A DNA stretch of 13,869 bases from Leptolyngbyaceae cyanobacterium CSSed165cm_216 (GTDB taxonomy: Bacteria; Cyanobacteriota; Cyanobacteriia; Phormidesmidales; Phormidesmidaceae). The position numbers and the translations under genes are program-made. Within the stretch, counting starts at the first letter, position 1. Each line of letters opens with the position of its first letter. Positions 12,810 through 13,869 of the stretch are shown piece after piece. The DNA lies in contig SLIY01000152.1 of NCBI GenBank assembly GCA_007135385.1, positions 1 through 13,869 on the forward strand, read 5' to 3'. Below the pieces are notes generated by a model that was given only the letters and a program-made list of their open reading frames with translations, made no database searches and was not told where the DNA came from.

Positions 12810-13868
12810 ATGGCTACCGCTGATTTTCCCGAATTTCGTCCCCCCTGGTACTTAAAACATGGCCTGGTCATGACCTTGTATGTGGACCAGGTGGCTCGAC
12901 GCACCTGGTCGAACAGCCTGGACGTACCGCCAGTTCCCTACCAGGACCACATCTTCACGGGCCAAGCAGGAGTCCCCCTATTTGGTCGCTGGGCCGCCCC
13001 AACCCAGGCCAAGGGCACCATCATTGCCACCTACGGCATTACTGGCAATATAGATAACCAATGGTTTTTGCACATCCTGGGCCGCAAAGCTTACCAGCGG
13101 GGCTACGGGGTGGTGTTGTTTGACTGGCGGGCCCATGGCAAAACCGCTGACCTGTCCCCCACCTTGACCTCCGATGGCATCTATGAAGGCGAAGATTACC
13201 TCGCCCTGGCGGCGGCAGCTAAAGCCCTAGGTTGTCCGCCCCCCTATTGGTTTATGGGCTATTCCCTCAGTGGGCAGCTGGCCCTGTGGGCGGGCAAAGC
13301 CGCCATGGCCCTCACTGCTGAGAGTCCCCTCAGCCCAGCCGACATTGGCGGAGTGGCGGTGCTCTGTCCCAGCCTCGATTCCATTCGATCGCTACAGTAC
13401 CTGATGGCCCATCCCACCGGTCGGTATCTGGAACGGGCGATCGCCAAGGCCCTCAACCGTCTAGCCCAGCGCCTCTACCGGGCCCATCCCGACCACTTTG
13501 ACCTCGCCGCCATTCAGCGGGCTAACAGCATTTGGGCTTTTGACCACGAGTTGGTGATTCCTCGCTTGGGCTTTGCCTCGGTGGAAGATTACTACGCCGC
13601 CAGCAGCCCCCTACCGTTTATGGCTGATCTAACGGTGCCCACTCTGGTGCTCTATGCCGCTGACGACCCACTGTTTGCCCCTGACATTGTGCCCGACTTA
13701 GCCGCGATCGCCCAGGCTAACCCCAACCTTGAGCTGATTCTCACCCCCTACGGGGGCCATGTGGGCTACTACAGCAGCGTAGCCGGTCGCGCCCTGGCCC
13801 AGGACCCAGACCCCTGGTGGGCCTGGAACCGGGTTTTAGATCGGGTGGAGGGTGGCCGTGAAGCATGA
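12810..13868 (+). CDS. Alpha/beta hydrolase, YheT/EMB8-like
   Basis: Soluble 352-aa alpha/beta-fold hydrolase that resembles the YheT/EMB8 (COG0429) group; the substrate is unknown. Numbered from the ATG, the nucleophile elbow is GYSLSG with Ser152 (G-x-S-x-S rather than G-x-S-x-G; Ser is still a small residue there). The acid is one of D285-D286 in YAADDP, and the base is His317 in YGGHVGYYS. An early TYGITGN stretch probably forms the oxyanion loop and FDWRAHG is typical of the family. A TTG at 12801 would add three residues directly after the nuclease stop; the ATG is preferred. The TGA at 13866-13868 lies within ATGA, so the next gene may start at 13865 with a 4-bp overlap. Confidence 0.85.
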   Translation: MATADFPEFRPPWYLKHGLVMTLYVDQVARRTWSNSLDVPPVPYQDHIFTGQAGVPLFGRWAAPTQAKGTIIATYGITGNIDNQWFLHILGRKAYQRGYGVVLFDWRAHGKTADLSPTLTSDGIYEGEDYLALAAAAKALGCPPPYWFMGYSLSGQLALWAGKAAMALTAESPLSPADIGGVAVLCPSLDSIRSLQYLMAHPTGRYLERAIAKALNRLAQRLYRAHPDHFDLAAIQRANSIWAFDHELVIPRLGFASVEDYYAASSPLPFMADLTVPTLVLYAADDPLFAPDIVPDLAAIAQANPNLELILTPYGGHVGYYSSVAGRALAQDPDPWWAWNRVLDRVEGGREA

Positions 13869-13869
13869 A

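Overview
The window is cyanobacterial chromosome. The octamer GCGATCGC (HIP1, the hallmark repeat of many cyanobacteria) occurs more than a dozen times inside and outside genes. The gene families also fit: a DevB/DevC/DevA-type exporter, a stand-alone RecB-like nuclease with an iron-sulfur cysteine set, and heptameric and palindromic intergenic repeats of the type common in filamentous and Leptolyngbya/Nodosilinea-like cyanobacteria. The genus cannot be fixed from this sequence alone. No rRNA, tRNA, CRISPR array or transposase was seen.

Layout: (1) 1-220 holds the probable last codons of a + strand gene and a small hairpin. (2) 221-4299, minus strand: a 1205-residue GAF-PASx4-GGDEF-EAL cyclic-di-GMP protein followed by an ExbD/TolR-like proton-channel subunit without its usual ExbB partner. 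(3) 4300-4571 is a divergent intergenic region with two mutually exclusive hairpins just before the next gene. (4) 4572-5966, plus strand: a secreted collagen-like (Gly-X-Y) protein with six cysteines in its presumed mature part. (5) 5967-6404 is a 438-bp non-coding stretch with two perfect hairpins. (6) 6405-11520, minus strand: the operon devB - devC(a) - [repeat block] - devC(b) - devA - small YbjN/CesT-like protein. (7) 12009-13868, plus strand: a PD-(D/E)XK nuclease and a YheT/EMB8-type alpha/beta hydrolase in one transcription unit that probably continues beyond the window.

How the genes work together: DevB (periplasmic adaptor), the two DevC permeases and DevA (ATPase) are expected to form a MacAB-like tripartite exporter that works with a TolC-type outer-membrane channel encoded elsewhere. 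In heterocyst-forming cyanobacteria the founding DevBCA system exports envelope glycolipids; the substrate here is unknown. The c-di-GMP protein, lying divergently from a secreted collagen-like protein, suggests (inference only) a link to surface or biofilm state.

The most unusual feature is a pair of composite intergenic repeat blocks (8899-9140 and 11727-12008) in inverted orientation on either side of devB-devC(a). Their 78-bp core differs at only two positions. The left block has split the exporter operon, and its edge coincides with the start codon of devC(b). The right block ends at the start codon of the nuclease gene. The geometry would permit inversion of the 2.6-kb devB-devC(a) segment, including its promoter. 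That is a testable hypothesis, not something the sequence proves.
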